Source: Pomphorhynchus laevis
Lineage: Eukaryota; Acanthocephala; Palaeacanthocephala; Echinorhynchida; Pomphorhynchidae
NCBI GenBank assembly: GCA_012934845.2
Contig: WNNJ02003189.1
Location: 1-64,000, forward strand
Reading direction: 5' to 3'
DNA length: 64,000 bases
Shown here: one piece after another, positions 1-13,800 of the stretch
Layout of the letters: every line of letters begins with the position of its first letter
Numbering within the stretch: position 1 is the first letter of the stretch
The notes under the pieces: generated by a model
Database searches by the model: none
What the model saw: the letters and a program-made list of their open reading frames with translations, nothing else
What the model was told of the DNA's origin: nothing
Program-made: the position numbers and the translations under genes

Positions 1-222
1 CTCTAATTCTTATTCTGATACAACGTCTGTTATTTATTAGTCAATTCATAAAAATGACGTTTATTTTAAATTTTATTTTTTTAACTTGATTTAAATTATA
101 GAAAATCTAAAAACAATTATTAATTTTATTATTTAGTTATTAAATTTTGATTTAGCATTATTATGTTTTGTTTATTTTATAATTATATTAAATACGTAGA
201 CTCAGTTAGCTGATTTAAGTTA
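1..222 (+). mobile_element. Penelope-like element 3' tail (5' part off the window)
   Basis: The first 222 bases repeat, almost base for base, the 3' tail of the Penelope-like copies at 60460-60675 and 16540-16757, from CTAATTCTTATTCTGATAC to the terminal CTCAGTTAGCTGATTTA. The coding part and structured segment would lie upstream, outside the window. Confidence 0.8.
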
Positions 223-376
223 TTGGATTTCTATGTAATTTTGGATTCAAATATAATATAGGTATAGTTTTATTATCTGATTCAACCTATATACCCTTTT
301 TATCTATTAAAAAACAATGACTTGTAGCGACGTTTGTTAAATTACCAGAAATTATATATATAGAAAATAGTGTTGC

Positions 377-1030
377 TTGTTAGACTGGACTTTGATTCAC
401 GAGTTTCAGTCCCCATGTCACTTCTAGATGACAACTTCAGCATCGAAATGATGAGTACCCGGCAACACTCATCAGTAGAATGAAGTACTCACTGGTCGTT
501 TCGGTTGCCTGTGTGACATTGTGAATAAAGACGTTTCCGACACTTTGCTTTATTGCCTGAAGCTTACGCTCTTTACCAGATCGAATTGGTTTGCGGACAT
601 CCTTAAACACTATGCAAAGGTTGTTGCTGAATTGTCGCTGCACTCGTTAGATCTTTAATGGATACGGCATGTATAATAGTATTGCACGGATGTCCTAAGT
701 AGACAACGGTCCAGGATTTCTTACGAAATACGGCATTTATACTAAATGGTGTTGCTTGATAGACTGGGCTTTGATTCCAGACTTTCAGTCATCATGTCAC
801 TTTTAGGCGACCACTTCAGCATCGAAATGATGGAGTACCAGACAACACTCATCAGTAGAATAAAGTACACAATGGACGTTTCGGTTGCCTGCGTGACATT
901 GTGAATAAAGGCGTTTCCGACAATGATGTGTTTAACTTGCTCCGGTAGCTAATAAGCTTCAGTTTCATAATCATAGATGTTGCCAAAAAGCGGCACTCAT
1001 CAGTAGGGTTAAGCTACCATAAGTCGTTTA
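377..1030 (-). repeat. 380-bp tandem repeat with hammerhead-like boxes (three diverged units)
   Basis: Two units (from about 385 and 747) repeat with a 380-bp period, for example TTCAGCATCGAAATGATG and ACTCATCAGTAGAAT; a third, shorter unit is near 940-1030. Read on the minus strand, each full unit has CGAAAC (503-498; 883-878) and CTGATGAG (475-468; 855-848) enclosed by a GGCAAC/GTTGCC helix. These are the two conserved strands of a hammerhead ribozyme core, in permuted order. No stem I hairpin is evident. There is no supportable coding sequence; short ORFs here look like chance. Confidence 0.6.
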
Positions 1031-1540
1031 ATTAAATTATACAGTCACGTACACATTTTAATTTAAACTTTAATTTTTTGGATTACACTCTGAAAATGGC
1101 AATAATATAATCTAAAATATTTAACATATTTAAAATATTTCTGAATTCTGTCTTCTGATAAATTTGTCTTTTGATATTAAGCATTTTGAAAATATATATT
1201 TTGCATTTTAAATATTAAAATGATTTTCTTTGCATCTTATTTATCAATGAAAATTTCTTTCGTAAACAGCTAAGCGGAAGAGTGCAAATAAAGATGTAGT
1301 CTACAGAGGATATAATTCCGACCACAAACACCAATGCAACATATTGCAATTGAACCATATAGATACCATCACACATCTAAGTACCTAATCGTGACCCACT
1401 ATGGTCAGTAGTCTAGACAAAACGAGCTTAAGAATATAACTGACCTTTGATAAATATGACTTTCGATAAATCAACAGTTATATGGATCATACCGCCTTAT
1501 GTCAATTCAAATCCATTGGCAATACTTTTAAGTTTCATAC
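1031..1540. other. AT-rich intergenic stretch, nothing recognised
   Basis: Low-complexity AT-rich DNA between the 380-bp tandem repeat and a LINE relic. No ORF, RNA gene or repeat boundary could be supported. Confidence 0.4.
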
Positions 1541-1544
1541 CACT

Positions 1545-1855
1545 TCCAGCCGTGACAACTTAACCTTTCTTGGTTTTCACTTCGATAACCATTTTGCTCG
1601 ACAAAACGTTCGCTCTTGTAATTTACTCCTCAGTGACTTCGACGTATAAGCAGAACACGACTTGCACACTTTCATTATCTCTGCTCTTCCTCAAGATGGA
1701 CTACCACCTTATTTTGTTTGCTAACTGTGCGAAAAACTATTAGCACTACAACGCATCATTAACACTGCTGTGAGTATTTTTCTGTGCATTCAACATTTCG
1801 ATCACATCTCAAAACAGCTGACGATATTCATTAACCAAATATTTCCCAAAGTATA
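1545..1855 (+). pseudogene. L2-like LINE relic (RT C-terminal part)
   Basis: Translating in interrupted frames gives NLTFLGFHFDNHFARQNVR, then a degenerate middle, then LALQRIINTAVSIFLCIQHF. This is the order seen in the better L2-like copies (NLTFLGFHFDDHLSLKPFVR ... LPLQRIINTAVRVLFRLRRF). Multiple stops and frameshifts; both ends truncated. Confidence 0.7.
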
Positions 1856-2315
1856 ATTTTCTGTTTACTTTATCTTACTTTTCAACTCGACATAATAAGC
1901 ACTCCTTTTTACATTGGTCTTTCCTGTCTTGACACTAACGAGTTACATCATTGACTTTACGTTCTAGTAACGAACATCTTCTCTTTGTCCTGAACCTTTC
2001 CACTAATTTTGGTTTTCGAGCTTAAATAATTGTTTTATTCTATCAATTTTAGCATAATTTACTATTGAGTATAGATAATTCTATCTTTAATATGCAATTT
2101 TGGTTGACAATCCAGAAAATAATCGAGGTGATTGTTTAAATCGATAAATTTTCATATTGTTGGACAACGTCTTTATATAACAAATGAAACAATCAAATAG
2201 TCATATATACATGAAAAATAGATAACATCCAAAAGCTAAGCTGTTATATACATGGAAATTAATAAAAATGGTCGTCGAGTCCCTGACAATCTATTAAATG
2301 CAATCTTTGATTAAT

Positions 2316-2375
2316 TTATCGGCCATCAAGTGGTTGTCCTGCGTATGCTTCATTAACAACCATGTACGAAGTATC
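2316..2375 (-). CDS. Possible terminal coding exon (19 codons plus stop)
   Basis: After an acceptor (GACTTTTAG) an open frame reads DTSYMVVNEAYAGQPLDGR and a TAA stop. Its entry phase 0 would fit the liprin exon 21 donor, 2.4 kb upstream. It shows no recognised similarity to liprin C-termini (which often end in a PDZ ligand), so it may belong to another transcript or be chance. Confidence 0.25.
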   Translation of the reverse strand, partial: DTSYMVVNEAYAGQPLDGR

Positions 2376-2789
2376 CTAAAAGTCAACCTTAAATCAGAGG
2401 TAGTCAATAAATTTTAATAAATTAAAATAAATTAAATATAAAATAAGTTAAAAACATAAATTTTAAAATGAATTTATTGTTATATTAAATTCAACCATGT
2501 TGGTATATTAAATTGAGGCTTACACAATAAATTAAATAATTTTATTAATTTGTTTTGAAATAAATTAATTTGAAATAATTAAAAGCTACTTGAAACAAAT
2601 AATAAAATTTATGAAGTCTAATCATTTAAATTATAAAACTTGGCTGTCAAAGTTTTAATTTAAAGTACTAATGCTAAACTTTTTCATATAATTGTGTACT
2701 TCGGGTAATCATAAAGTTTATATTTTAATTAATAAATATTATATCTCAAACGATACCATTCCGCGTGAATTTTTGTAATCATATAAGCC

Positions 2790-3190
2790 CGACGTGAAAG
2801 AAAAACGAAAACAGTAATATATACCGTTTCGTCATCACAATGACTCATCAGTGCCAGATCCATCCCGCTGCTGGATGCAGAGGAAAAGAGCAGACAATAA
2901 ACGAATCATGTGTATGAGATACTATAACACCTTTAGTAACCTCATAGAATGCTAAACCAGATACCTGCGCTGGCATTTGCCAGTGCGTTTGCTAATGATC
3001 ATATTTGGTAAAGCTGTATTACTGGTTTAGCATTTTATGAGGTTACTAGAGGTGTTCTAGTACCTCATACACATGATTCGTTTATTGTCGTCTGCTAGTC
3101 CTCCTGTGCATCCAGCAGTGGGATGGATCTGGCACTGATGAGTCATTGTGATGACGAAACGGTATCTATACTGTTCAAGTTTTTCTTTTG
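2790..3190. repeat. Inverted repeat, two arms each with a hammerhead-type core
   Basis: Arms of about 140-170 bp (left 2790-2960, right 3025-3190) are near-identical inverted copies around a roughly 60-bp centre. Reading outward from the centre, each arm ends with CTGATGA (right 3135-3141, left 2851-2845 on the minus strand), a 5-bp helix GTCAT/ATGAC closed by a 4-nt loop, then CGAAAC. A 6-bp stem ACGGTA/TACTGT follows and ends in GTT. This matches the hammerhead order CUGAUGA - stem II - GAAA - stem III - NUH. A 3' strand for stem I is not visible, so self-cleavage is not assured. Confidence 0.7.
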
Positions 3191-4766
3191 GAATATTATT
3201 TGCTAATCAATTCATAACAATACAAAGTTTTCTTAGGATTAAGGTATTTAATCATGGAACATTATTGTGATTAGTTTATGATCATAATATACCATAGTAA
3301 ATTCATCATTGCAATATATTTAAGTTTTAAATCGGTTGAGGAATAGTGGCCGAAACCCTTTAAGACTGACAGTTCTTCCTGCCATGTCAATAAATATTAG
3401 CATTATAGATGCTAATTTATATTTAATAATATATTGTTAATATTGATTTCAAAGATAATTTAGATTTAGATAAATTAATAATTTGAATAAATCTATTAAT
3501 TGACTCATTTTAATCATCCATCAAATAATTATTTAATTATCTTTAATAAAAAATATAAATTTATTGACAAACAATTAACAACTTTTATAGTTTATTGTCA
3601 TCTTAAACATATATTAAGCACCTACTTGTCCGTATTTTATACCACTATCAAAATTTAACAATTTTCATAACAATAATTTAATAATTTTACTTACATTGTT
3701 TTATAATATCTTACATACAACATAATATTTTACATTATTATTAAAGATAATCTTATTATCTTTAATAATAAGATTCTAAAAGATATAAATCATTTTAGAT
3801 GTAAAGGATTTATTTGAAATAGTTTTAATAGCAAAAGTCATTCTATCTTACCTAATAGTTTCTCGAATAAATGCAAACATCAAAAATGTTTGCTTAAAAA
3901 TGTTTCTTTTGAAAATAAGTCAAATATGACAATTTTATCCATATAGTTACTTACAATATAAATTTTTAATTGGCAAATTGATCTTTATTTATTTAACTGA
4001 TATTAAATCTCATTACATTTCTCGTCAATCTAGGTTTAATATTTAAATTCGTGATATTTGTAGAAAAATAAACAGAATACTAAATATTTATTTGAATAAA
4101 TAATAATTATATATTATTATATTTAATTAGATGCAATGTACCCTTCGATTTTTGGTTGTGTGAGATGTAAATGATTTAACCTTAAATAAAATCAATATCG
4201 ATACTATAACTTATATATAAATGATATTAGATCTAATTATATTTCTCGTACAATATACGTTATTATCTAGGTTACAAAATATATTAAAGTAAAAATATTT
4301 AAATATTTAATTTAGTGATATTTTAAAAGTAATCACTATATTTTCAAGAATTATTACAAACACATACAATTAAGTAAGTAAATCAATTGATAGCTAAAAA
4401 TCTAAATGATCGCATATAAAATAAAAATTATCCAGAGGTTACTGTTGACATTATGTGGGACAAGTGAAAAGTAATTTTGTTTTCTTTAAATTGAAACGCA
4501 AATTTTGATTATTATGGATTGAAGGTTCATGTAAATTATAATAATAATAAATAAAACTACAGGTTTTGAACTCTGTGAACGAACTTTAAATTAGATAAAT
4601 TAAAATATAAAATCAATTTTCAAATTAGTATTGAAAATACTAATTTGAAAACGCATTAATATTATTTAATTTTCAATATTAAGCAGAAATAACTAAAGAT
4701 AATAATGAAACTAAATCCTTAAATCGCTTGAATCATTTAAGTTTGATTATGTTTGATAAAAATTAC
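3191..4766. other. AT-rich DNA, no gene recognised
   Basis: Very AT-rich. Only short local inverted repeats are visible, for example TCTTATTATCTTTAATAATAAGA around 3750 (shown as two short arms, TCTTATTAT and ATAATAAGA). The missing last liprin exon could lie here, but none was convincing. Confidence 0.4.
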
Positions 4767-4835
4767 CTGATTACCACGGTGAACGGCAGCCGTTTTAATC
4801 AACTTATCGAATTTCAACTGAAGCAATTGTCGTGT
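4767..4835 (-). CDS. PPFIA: Liprin-alpha exon 21, SAM3 end (residues 1031-1053)
   Basis: Acceptor TTTTAG, 23 codons [20 protein letters not shown]..., donor CAG|GTAATT. After DTQ of exon 20 it continues the vertebrate NTQARAVLEREFNNLLVMGTDRR. Phase 0 on both sides. At least one further exon with the stop codon must lie at lower coordinates. Confidence 0.82.
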
Positions 4836-7800
4836 CTAAAATTCAAGTAACTTAAAATTGGTGTTTTGCAAATTATATTTTGATATGAAAATTTGTGATG
4901 TAACATTAAGGAACCATCCAATATTATCATACAATATACGTAAACGGTATAATTCATCCATTTAATTCATATCTAATTCCTTAAATATTAGATAATCATC
5001 ACCTGATAACTCAATTCAACGTTAGACATTATAAATAAAATATTTAACTTGTGAATTCAAAATATTTTTTATATTTTTATATTAGAAATATTTTTATAAA
5101 CTTAGTGATTAATTATTGGCTTATAAATTATTACCGAACATCACAAAAGCAATTAAACAAAGTAAAATTAAACAAAATAAAATTTAAATGAAAAATAAAA
5201 TTGAAATAATTAAATTTTATTAAATAAAATATAAAAATTTCAGAATATCATTCATAAAATTATAATTCATTTTTAAAAATAATATAATATAACAATTTAT
5301 TGTTAAAATGAGCTAAAAATTTTAGTTAGTTCAAATCTTTATTCGTATTATCATTCCAAATAATTATCATCAATTCTTTCGTGGTTGATATTCTTGTTAT
5401 TTAAATTTCGAGTGAACAACTCTGTAATTTTGCTGACTCGATACGATTGATAATCAAATAAGCGTTCATATTTCATTTTCTTGACTGTCAGGTTACAACA
5501 ACAAACTAAGATCAAAGGTTCTTCGTAATCTTAACGAAACCAAGAGGAATATTTTTCTAATAAAGTTTATAATTTTAGAAAATTCTAGAAGCGTTCATTT
5601 TCTTGACTGTCAGGTTACAACAACAAACTAAGATCAAAGGTTCTTCGTAATCTTAACGAAACCAAGAGGAATATTTTTTTAATAAAGTTTATAATTTTAG
5701 AAAATTCTAGAAGCGTTCATTTTCTTGACTGTCAGGTTACAACAACAAACTAAGATCAAAGGTTCTTCGTAATCTTAACGAAACCAAGAGGAATATTTTT
5801 TTAATAAAGTTCATAATTTTAGAAAATTCTAGAAACGTTTTCTAGAGAAAACATTTCCCTAGAAAGATCTTAGACACATATGAAAGGTACAAGACTTAAC
5901 GCAATAGTGCATACTTAGGAGCAATAGCTCATATCTATAAAAATTCTCAATTTTTATAAAAACTTAAAATTTTTAGAATTAAGAGGGATCCATAAACATT
6001 CAAAATTAGTTTGAGGAAAATAATTAAGCCCCTTGGCATGAAAAGTCGTCTACAGCAGTTGCAATTTAGAAACAGTTAAAACTTATTCGATTTAAAATGA
6101 ATTTCAGCAAATGTTAATCGCTATTTTTAATGATTTTAAGAACAAGATTGTCGTGTTTGAGTCTATAAATTGAAAATTAAGATTGAAACAAAATTTGTCG
6201 ATATTGTTACAGCGAGAGGGTATTTGCGAAATCAGATAATAGCAAACCTGTGTATCTGACTGTGGCATTGACAATCGAGCAGCAAATTCCTTTGCGTCAA
6301 AGCTGCTGTCCAGTACTATAAGAGATCCATGGATTCCCGATTCGGGCATAGATTGTGTCCATTCGTGTAATCCACTACTTTCGAGCCAAGACTGTAAACG
6401 ACGATTCGTCCATACAATGAGATCTATATTATGTCAACATACATTAAATAATAATCAGGAAATTTAGCTACCCGTATCGGTATCCATGGATTTCATTCGC
6501 CTATCTTCTAATTCGCGTTTATTAAAATTTAACTTTTGAATAAGGGCAATTCCGCAGCTAAGGCTTTTTCTAAAAGTGCAGAATTATCAGCGCCAGTAAC
6601 CAAATCATCATATTTGTTAGTCAATTATATTTTGACAAGCGAGTCAAATATCAGTTTTTATTTATTTGCCGTAATTTCGAAAAATATAAGTAACTTTAAA
6701 AGTTCGTTTTGATGCATGATCTTTATCAAATGACATTTATGTCAACAGATGATTTCATTTGTGTGTAAACAATTAATTATTTTGAACAATTCACAAAGGA
6801 CAAAAAATTTTACAGTTTTAATTGTAAACCAACAGAATCAACTCAGCAATTGTAAACCAACTAAGTATGATTTTCATGGATGTAAAACATCCATGAAAAA
6901 ATAATTAAACTGATAAGATAATATCTGTAAACTGGCGGCCGGGAATCTGATAAAAATACCAAATTACATAATTAAAGAAAAATTAGAATGTAGTATTGGT
7001 AGAGACGTTACAAGTTAACCGATGTTAGCTAATAAAAGGGATTTGGATGATGAACAAATTCATCGGTTTAAATTGTATTTACAATCTTTGAATGCAAGCA
7101 GCTGTTTAAAATCAAATGTCTTAAAGACGAAGACGGTTACTAGTCAAAACCGTTATTGATGTATATTAATAATAATAAAATTGAACAACAATTGCAAAAT
7201 TACAAAATTGATGAATTAAATTTATTTCATTGTAGTAGATTAATATAAATACTTATTTACAAAATTACTATATTTTTACATAAAAATATATTAATATATT
7301 AAAACATATTATCAAAAATACAGTTTATCAAACTAAATATAATAAAAATTATTTTTTATTGAATTTTTTTTATTTATTTTATTTTCTACTTTATTTTAAA
7401 GCTAATAAATGTATTACTCAATACAATTGTATAAAAATTAATAATTTTATTAATGATTTAAAAACAAGAGTGATGCCTTTTAAATATTTAAAATTGAAAA
7501 TTTAATTTAATCTTTTACAATTTATTATTTGGTCGAATCCGGAACAAATCCACTAAAATATAGATATATTTTGTAATTATATTATATCGATAATTATATT
7601 GCAATAATATATAACTACAATAATATATAATAATAACCACACGTTCGCTGGCACCCTTTATTTCCGCTAAATTAGCGAGCACATTTCTCGACCCTATTGT
7701 ACTTTGTCTGTTAAGATCGATTACTCTTCTAATTCAAATTGCTAACCTATCTTTGTATACCCATCATTTGTATTAGCAAATGCAAGAAAAAATAACAGCA

Positions 7801-10800
7801 GAACATTTTCTATTTTATTTATCTTAATATACCGTCTGCCTTCAAGAAATCTCAAATTTTTCCATAAGATCTTAGCATCTCTATCGAAGAAGCTGCAGAC
7901 TCTTATGAGTACATTATCATTGCTGGCGACATTAATAATCAAGACTTTAACGTATTTGCTAATTAATTAGGTCGCTTGCAAATTATCCAATTTCCGACTC
8001 GAGGAAAGTCAATTTCTGATAAAATATTTACTAACGCTGATGCCTACCAAATATCTCCATAAGAGAAATCATATCATTGCTCCATTTTAGTCTGGCCTCT
8101 CAGCTTAACTCGACAAGAACAAGTTATATCGAAACATATTGTATATAATCGTCGTGAACGAAAAGCTCTTCGAAATTCTATTTCAAGAAGTTTTTTAATT
8201 AGGAATTGAATGATATCGGCAAGTTGTAGTATTTAATTATGTACTGCTACAACAAATGCATTCGGTGAAAATTTCATCACGGAACTAGTCTGGATGTTTC
8301 TTTTAATAAAAGAAATCTAGCACAAAAAAGATTTAGCTTTACGGAAAACATCTCAAATTTCAAGTTCTTTAAAAATGAACTCTCTAGGTTGATATGTAGA
8401 GAACGAGTTATTTAAAAAAAGTTAGTTTTGAAAGGCTGTCAGACCAGTGAGAGGAAAAAACATCATCATCTTAATTTGATATTATCAGTTCAACTGATAA
8501 GATCAATTGCATCAACAAGTTGTTATGCAGTAACGATAATACAGTCTCATCAATTAATTTAAATGAATCTGCCTTATTATGTTGCGGAACGGTTGTTTGA
8601 TCTCGTACTTTCGATGCTTGATAGCATTGAATAGGCGATTTTCTGAACTATCAATTGACATGACCGTTGATCAAAGTGCCGAACTAACTTGCACTATTGA
8701 TGTAACACTACTGCTTTGTACTAGCATTGTAATGCTAGTAAACTTGCTGTGCATTTCTGGGATAAAACGATAGATTTTCGTGTTGTGGCAATTGTGCTTT
8801 GATAAGAAAAAAACAGCTTTTTCTGTTCCTCCTATTTTAGTGTACACGTTTAAAGTTACACATTATATACTGGCAATTCAGATACCGTAGTGTCGAGAAA
8901 TAAAGTTTTTAGTATTTCTCTGAAGGCAAAAAAACTGATGGATCCGGACCACAAACATAATTCTCAATTATGAACCTCTTGAAACTTGTTTCACTAACAT
9001 CTTCAGAAAAAATATCATAAGAATATGATATCAAAAGAATATCAATGTCTAAAGAATAGCACTGCCGCCGTGATACCTAAAAATCAGGAACAGCTATCTG
9101 CAAAATCTTTTACACCAATAAGCCTTCTTGCTGCCTTGGCAAAAGTTCTAAAAAGAATTTTTCTTCACAAAAATTACACCACATTAAATAAAATAGAAAC
9201 AAATTAATACACGTTCCGTCATGGTGGCAGCACAAAAAAATATTGCAATACGTCAGTTTATTTTAGATAATCTTGATAACAAATATGGCCCAATAATTCA
9301 ATGTATACAAGTGGATTTAAGTAGGGCTTTCGACACTGTAGATAAATATATTATTTTGGTAAACTCAGCGATACCGGCTTGAATGCGTGGCAATTAAGAT
9401 TATTGAAAATCCTATCTAAAAGATAGATATCAAGCTATTTATTATGCCGGATTTTTTTCTGATCAGAATTGGTGTCGATAGGCCTACTTATAGACAACAT
9501 TATTTTGATGTTTCTTTTCATAAAATTCGTTAATGGTTTTACTGCTTCAAAGAAGACAGTAACTTTCCATTACTTGACAAAATCCAATATTTCGATAGAT
9601 TCTGCCATCATCATCAGGATTACAATCAAATGTTCACAAAATTTCGTTTTTTAACATTTATGCAAAAGTACAAGCATTGATGTGCCCCACCTTCCTACTT
9701 AAAAAGAAAAAGTAAATACGAAAAAACCAAACATGCATACACCAAAAAATTAAACAGCATAATTTTTAAAACAATCAAAAAAGAAAAAGCAAAATGATAA
9801 AACAAAATAAAACCAAAATCATAAAACAAGCGATAAACCACACACGAATTGAATAATTAAAATAACGTAGGAATAGAGTAATTAATTATAATTTAATCTA
9901 AACCAAAACAAAATTCTAGAACAATGAGAAAGTAACTTGTTATCTCGCATTATTCGAGAAACGCATAAAAAGTAATTTAATTCTTAATAAAATTCTAATG
10001 TCAACCTTCAATTTAATTATAATTAATCTAATATGACATTACATTTCTACTTGAAATAAAGAAGTAAATACTGAAAAACAAAACATGCATACAGCACAAA
10101 ATTTAATGTAAAAAAGAAAAAATAAAACATCCAAAACAAAAATCATGAAATAAGTGATTAAACTTATTATTTTAATTTGAAAATTAAAATAATATTAAAA
10201 TAATTAATTATAATTTAATTTAAGGTTGAAATCAGATTTATTATTAAATATTATTATTTCGTTTTTAACATTTATGCAAAAGTACCAGCATTGATGTGCC
10301 TCACCTTTCTACTTAAAAAGAAAATACCGAAAAACAAAATACCAAATCATAGAACAATGAGAAAGTAACTTGTTATCTCGCATTATTCATAAAACGCATA
10401 AATAATGCGTTTTATGAAAACGAAATCAAAATCATAAAAAACAAGTGATAAAAACACACGAATTGAAGAAACAAAATCAAAATCATAAAAAACAAGTGAT
10501 AAAAACACACGAATTGAAGAATTAAAATAATGTAATGATATAGTAATTAACTATAATTTAATCTAAACCAAAATAAAATCCTAGAACATTAGAAAACAAA
10601 CAAATTGAAAAATTAAAATAATATTAGAATAATTAATTATAATTTAATTTAAGGTTAAAATCAGATTGATTATTATGCATTAAATTAGATTCCTTATGGA
10701 TAAAATTCGCTTCTTAAAGAATGCGAGATAAGAAGTTACTTTTAAATGATAAAATAGATGCATTTTCAAAATCAACGGAATGATTCAAACTCACAAAATG

Positions 10801-13800
10801 CTAAGCAACAGTACTAGAAGTAGTCCTCTTATGTACATTCAATTCTGAAAAGCTTAAAGGTTCTTAAAGCTGAATTCTACTTGTTACTAACAAAAGGTAT
10901 TCATATATGAAAGAAAATACCGAAAAGCAAAACATGCATACAACATAAATTGAACAACAAAGATTTTGAAACAAATAAAAAGTTAAAAGAAAAAGCAAAA
11001 TGATAAAACAAAATAAAACCAAAATCATAAAACAAGCGATAAAAACATACTAATTGAGTCATTAAAATAATGTAATAATAGAGTAATTAATTATAATTTA
11101 ATCTAAATTAAAAATAAACTAATTTAATTGTTAAGAATAAATCTGATTTCAATCTTTAATTTAATTATAATTAATTAATATTATATAACATTACATTTCT
11201 ACTTGAAATGAAGAAGTAAATACTAAAAAACATAACATGCATACAACATAAATTGAACAACACACATTTTTAAACAAATAATAAAGAAACCCAACTATTA
11301 AATCTGATTTAAATCTGATGAAAAAAACAAAGTAAAAAAGAAAAAATAAATAATGCTTGTACTTTCGCTAACCTCTGTTAGCATCTTCAGATAATTACAA
11401 TGCGATTTAACAATTATTTTTTACATTTATTATATGAATGAATTATGCTACTTCTGTTAGCATCTTCAGATGTAATTATCTGAAGATGCTAACAGTGGTT
11501 AGCGAGATATCAAATAAAATGTTCCTTCTTTATTTGATCCAGCTCCAATAAATCTTTATACTTGTACTTTTGCAGAAATGTTAAAAAACGAAATTTTGTG
11601 ATGATAGCAGGAACTATCGAAATATTGAATTTTGTCAAATAAATGAAAATTATTGTTTTCTTTGTTCCAGCCGATGATATGACTATCATATCATGGTAAA
11701 CTAGCGAGTCAATATCGAACACATGTGTACATCGGGAAGTTTTCAACCTTACGAAATAGACATCGTTTAATAAATTAAAATTAACATGGAAAAGTCAAAA
11801 ATTGCATGGATCTTTAAAAAAGTAACGACTATAATTTGCAAAACTTTGATCTTTTCCATTTCGAACAGGTACGCATTCTTAGTGTTCTATATACGGCCAA
11901 TTTGTCTTGGCCAGCACACTTTGTTGCTGTTATAGAAAAAGTCTTCAGTGTCCATTTATACTTCACAAGCTTAAATCACTGAAATATTCATCAACTAACC
12001 TACGCACATTGTATTTTTCACTTATTCGCTCAAGTGATCTCCACATTCTTCATAGCATTCATAATGCCGCTATTCGTATTTTCTGTAAACTGTTTTGGCT
12101 ACTCAATAACTTTCTAAAAATGTAGTTTCTTAAATTGTAAACAATATTGATATTTATTTCAACTGGGGTGCAGCCTTTGGTTAAAGATCCCTCTTTCATT
12201 GTATCAACCGTGCGATGAAAACATCGATACTTCAACCAAAAAAGTCGTACAACTCACCTTCTGAAAAGTTTAAAGATCCAAGCTATCAAATTCTTAAACA
12301 ATAAATATTTTTTGTATTGCCGTATTTTTTTTCAAATATTGTAAACTTAAAATATAGCTGCTTTATTTCATAATAAATGATTTTGATTGATTGAAAATAA
12401 ATATAAATAAATATTACTCAAATAAAATTATTACATTTTTAATTATTAAACTGTAATAATTTAAATATTTTTAAAATATAAATATTTATAAAAAAAAACA
12501 AATATTTTTAAAATATTTATATGAAACGTATTTTAAAAGCGTTCACAAATTTTCTCAATTTTATTCAAATTGAGAAAAAAATCCGATTGAGATCGGAATT
12601 GATCGGCAAAAAACACATACCTGTGTCCATTATCGACAACTTTTATATATGTGCGTATATCTTTTTTAGTAAGGTATGTCAACATTCTAGCATCCACTAA
12701 GTTACTCATAAAGTTGCTTCTGTATTGTCGTAGACCTAATGAAGTCAGCCATTGATTACCGATCCACTCATGATTCATGTCTTTAAATGCGGTGATCTGA
12801 ATAAAATAAAAATTGAAACGAAACATTAGATAATTGAAATACATTTTGTAAATGATGGAAGGAATCGCTACTACTTAAAGTGCCAGAAGTATATGCAACA
12901 ATTTCACTAATAGCTAAACGAAGTTTCAGTCGATGCAATGGATTGGCTATTCCAATTTCACGATGAATTTCATTATCCGAAAGTCCTGCCATGATTGCAC
13001 CTGATTTTACATTAGCACGACATGCGGCAACGTACCATGCTGGCATGCCAACCCATAACTAAATAAATAGATTAACTAAATACATTAAATAAGTATATTT
13101 ATGTTTCGTAAAATGAAATTGTCGGATGTTTTATCTCGAATAGCTATCATACGAATATAAATTATTGTTTTAATAAAAATTATATTATACTATCATAGCA
13201 TGATTAAAACAACGACTTAAATAGCGACTCTAAGCATTTTAAAATGCTAACATTATTAGCCGAAATATGTCAATATCTCGTAGTCAATACGTTTTGCCTG
13301 ATGCGTGAATTTTGCATTTTTTAATGACCAAATTTAGTAATTAAAAATAATATTGGAAATCACATTTCAAGTCGTGCATTACGTTTAGCATATAAATATG
13401 CTCTGTAATTTCCAGTAAACGATTAGTAATTATTAAATAAAATTATTTAATAGCTAATATTAATATAATTATCTATAATTATTAATTATTAAATTTCTCC
13501 AGTAAATGACGCAAATGACAAGTCTAACAGCGCGATGAAAACAAAATTCAACGAAATAAGAATCTGTAAAAAACTAGTACCATTGCAATTTCAAATGTTT
13601 GCGAATAAAATACAATGCGTATTTTAATAATATACAAATAATTTATATATTTATATAAATTATATAATTTAAATTATAATTTAAATTAAATAATTCAGAT
13701 ATATATAAAATACAATTGCGTATTTTTATACAAAAGCGTACTTTCATACGTATTTATATCAAATTATATTAAATTTATTTTATATAAAAAATTACTATTA

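Noticed and set aside
437-643. Minus-strand 68-codon frame in the 380-bp repeat
   Set aside because: Not conserved in the second unit, which has indels; no domain.
6130-6165. Liprin exon beginning ACTCAAACACGACAATC
   Set aside because: Stop codon after eight residues; the exon at 4835-4767 carries the conserved SAM3 continuation.
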